Assembly (NCBI RefSeq): GCF_021390325.1 | Contig: NZ_JAJUWU010000001.1 | Span: 62,001 to 126,000 of the forward strand | Length of the DNA: 64,000 nt | DNA from: Jiella avicenniae | GTDB taxonomy: Bacteria; Pseudomonadota; Alphaproteobacteria; Rhizobiales; Rhizobiaceae | Direction of reading: 5' to 3' | Part shown: one piece after another, positions 62,195 through 64,000 of the stretch | Layout: every line of letters starts with the position of its first letter | How positions within the stretch are numbered: position 1 is the stretch's first letter | Notes under the pieces: generated by a model | Seen by the model: only the letters and a program-made list of their open reading frames with translations | Databases searched by the model: none | Told to the model about the DNA's origin: nothing | Position numbers and translations under genes: made by a program

Positions 62195-63895
62195 GTGAGA
62201 ATTTGGCCGGCAATACTTTTCCATCTGGCAATCCTTCTGTGGATCGGGGGTCCGGCTCTCGGGCAGGATTCGGCCTCGGGCCGCTATTTCGAGGTCGATG
62301 CCATTCATTCCGGGCTCGAACCGGCCGACGGCCATGTCGACCTCGAAACGCCGCAGTCGATGATGGAGACCTTCGTCTTCGCGGCCCGCGGCGAGGACTG
62401 GAAGACGGCGGCCCAAGCGCTCGATCTCTCCAACGTCTCTCCGGACGTCCAGCCCAGGATGGGGCCGGTTCTCGCCAAGCGGCTCTACGAGGTCATGGAA
62501 CGGGCGATGTGGCTCGACTGGGGCAGTCTGCCGGACCGGCCGGACGCCATGCAGGCGAACGCCTCGAGCAAGAACCCGATGGCCGGCGAACCGCGCCGCG
62601 ACATCCGCCTGACGATCCTGGAGCTCGACCGGCGTCCCGTCTCGATCCGCATCGCGAGGGTCAAGCCGCAGGATGAGGACCCCGTCTGGGTATTTTCCAG
62701 CCAGACCGTCGACAACATCATGGCGATGCACGCGATCTACGGGCCGACCTCGTTCGAGCGGGCCTTGCCGGAGTTCCTGCAGAAGCGCGCCTTCTGGACG
62801 CTCGCGGTCTGGGAGGTGATCGCCCTGCCGCTGATCCTGATCGGCGCGATCTTCGCCGCCTGGTTCGCCTATCGCGGTCTCGGCCAGGTGCAGGAGCATC
62901 AGCCGACGCGTATCGGCGCCCGGATCATCGACATGATCAAGGTTCCGTTCGCCCTGATGGTCTGCGTCGGCACCTTCTCGCTGGTCAAGACCATGCTCTT
63001 CACCTTCTCCGGTGCGGTGAACATGTTCCTCGGGCCGCTCCAGTCGGCGCTGTTCGTCATTGCGCTGGCGCTGGTCGCGGTCCGGGTCGTCGATGCGATC
63101 CTCGACAGGGTGGTGCGCCAGAACCTCGACCATCTGACGGATTCCGGCGCAGCGACCGAGCGCGATCTCTACACCAACATCTCGGCGGCGCGGCGGGTCA
63201 CCATCGTCATCGCCTTCCTCCTCGGAACGGCACTGGTGCTCATCCAGATCAACGCCTTCCAGACCCTCGGCTTCTCGTTGCTCGCCTCGGCCGGCGTCAT
63301 CGGCCTGATCTTCGCCTTCGCCGCCCGCTCGATCCTCGCCAACATCATGGCCAGCCTGCAGATCGCGCTGGCCAAGACCGCCCGGATCGGCGACGCCGTC
63401 CTGTTCGACGAAAAGTGGTGCTATGTCGAGAAGATCAACTTCACCTACGTCCAGCTCAGGGTCTGGGACAACCGGCGGCTGATCGTGCCGGTCAGCGAAT
63501 TCGTCTCGACGCCGTTCGAGAACTGGACCAAGCAGGACGCCAAGCTGACCAAGACGGTCGAACTGAAGCTCGATCACCGGGCGGACGTGGACAAGCTGCG
63601 ATCGGCCTTCGAGGAATTCGTCGATCGGGCGGAAGACGTCGTCGACAAGGATCAGGCGAAGGTCCAGGTGATCGGCCAGGACGACATGGGAATGGTCGTC
63701 CGGTTCATGGCCGCGGCGGAAGATCCCTCCGCCGGCTGGACCATGCAGTGCCGGCTGCGCGAGGAGATGCTGAAGGCGGTCGTCCGGCTGGAGGCGGAGT
63801 ATTCGCAGACGCCGGCCGAGCGCGCCTCCTATCTGCCGCGCGAGCGCGAGGTGATCGTCGGCGAGTTCGGCGCCCGCAAGGCGGCCGCCGAATAG
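62195..63895 (+). CDS. MscS-family mechanosensitive ion channel
   Basis: 566 residues from the GTG at 62195. A signal peptide (residues about 1-24) and a periplasmic domain of about 180 residues precede four to five membrane helices. The pore helix is in LLASAGVIGLIFAFAARSIL, followed by NIMASLQIALAKTARIGDAV and VWDNRRLIVPVSEFV of the beta domain, as in MscS. It would open on membrane tension during osmotic downshock. The long N-terminal extension places it in the larger MscS subgroup. Confidence 0.9.
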   Translation: MRIWPAILFHLAILLWIGGPALGQDSASGRYFEVDAIHSGLEPADGHVDLETPQSMMETFVFAARGEDWKTAAQALDLSNVSPDVQPRMGPVLAKRLYEVMERAMWLDWGSLPDRPDAMQANASSKNPMAGEPRRDIRLTILELDRRPVSIRIARVKPQDEDPVWVFSSQTVDNIMAMHAIYGPTSFERALPEFLQKRAFWTLAVWEVIALPLILIGAIFAAWFAYRGLGQVQEHQPTRIGARIIDMIKVPFALMVCVGTFSLVKTMLFTFSGAVNMFLGPLQSALFVIALALVAVRVVDAILDRVVRQNLDHLTDSGAATERDLYTNISAARRVTIVIAFLLGTALVLIQINAFQTLGFSLLASAGVIGLIFAFAARSILANIMASLQIALAKTARIGDAVLFDEKWCYVEKINFTYVQLRVWDNRRLIVPVSEFVSTPFENWTKQDAKLTKTVELKLDHRADVDKLRSAFEEFVDRAEDVVDKDQAKVQVIGQDDMGMVVRFMAAAEDPSAGWTMQCRLREEMLKAVVRLEAEYSQTPAERASYLPREREVIVGEFGARKAAAE

Positions 63896-63902
63896 CGGGG
63901 CG

Positions 63903-64000
63903 TCACGTCGCGATGTAGCGGTCCGGCCGGTGGTTGATGGCGAGGAAGCCGTTGAGCACCAGCGCGCCGATCAGCGAGAAGATCACCGCCGACAGGTCGA
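63903..64000 (-). CDS. C-terminus of a membrane protein (partial)
   Basis: The TGA at 63905-63903 ends a minus-strand frame open to the window edge (31 codons seen). The product has a hydrophobic helix, VIFSLIGALVLNGFLAI, then NHRPDRYIAT. It is convergent with the MscS gene, seven bases apart. Identity cannot be judged. Confidence 0.55.
   Translation of the reverse strand, partial: DLSAVIFSLIGALVLNGFLAINHRPDRYIAT

Overview
The window is high-GC alphaproteobacterial DNA, and the flagellar gene order, a MotC/Rem-type motility system, CtrA-type boxes and an IolR-type operator point to the Hyphomicrobiales (Rhizobiales). I cannot name the genus from sequence alone. Four blocks lie side by side: the late end of a short-tailed prophage (1-15795), a flagellar cluster (about 16260-38060), a myo-inositol catabolism and uptake locus (about 38820-51700), and a cobalamin (corrin ring) operon (about 51870-58800). 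Housekeeping and accessory genes follow to the right edge.

Prophage (1-15795). The order is tail nozzle (partial), then four internal-virion/ejection-type proteins including one with a tail lysozyme domain, then a cargo cassette, a tail fibre/tailspike, a Tad2-like (DUF2829) fusion, endolysin, nested spanin-like genes and a TM/coiled-coil protein. This is the late module of a T7-like podovirus. The cargo cassette is on the opposite strand: a ribbon-helix-helix regulator with its own promoter and palindromic operator, and a small membrane protein that shares an FEKPRLP motif with a virion protein. The element ends at a 45-base copy of the 3' part of a tRNA-Lys(CUU) gene, the likely attachment site. 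The integrase and the other att site lie outside the window. A broken gene of 85 codons sits just beyond the att site.

Flagellar cluster. fliF, a FliH-like gene, motB, motC and a very long fliK form one unit. rem, the motility activator, follows with its own terminator. Then come flgE, flgK, flgL, flaF, flbT, flgD, fliQ (terminator), flhA, fliR, a FliJ-like gene, flgJ-type, flgN-type and a FliL-like gene, with a PilZ-domain gene on the other strand. Perfect TTAA-N7-TTAAC boxes lie in front of fliF and in front of rem, suggesting cell-cycle (CtrA) control at two levels.

Inositol locus. An RpiR-type regulator (IolR) lies between a leftward operon (binding protein, permease, ATPase, iolC-DUF2090 fusion, iolD, iolE, iolB) and a rightward operon (Gfo/Idh oxidoreductase, iolG, hydroxypyruvate-isomerase-like gene). 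A GGAA-N6-TTCC operator occupies the divergent promoter. Uptake, oxidation, dehydration, ring hydrolysis, isomerisation, phosphorylation and probably aldol cleavage are all represented. The final semialdehyde dehydrogenase is not in the window.

Cobalamin block. A shortened cobalamin-riboswitch-like leader precedes cbiX (with Cys motifs and a very His-rich tail), a cobH fused behind an RNase-H-like domain, cobL, cobI, and a cbiG-cobJ fusion. The mix of early-cobalt markers (CbiX, CbiG) with Cob-type enzymes is notable. The right end carries yraN and rsmI (leftward), an altronate/galactarate dehydratase-family gene, an MscS-type channel and the 3' end of a membrane protein gene.
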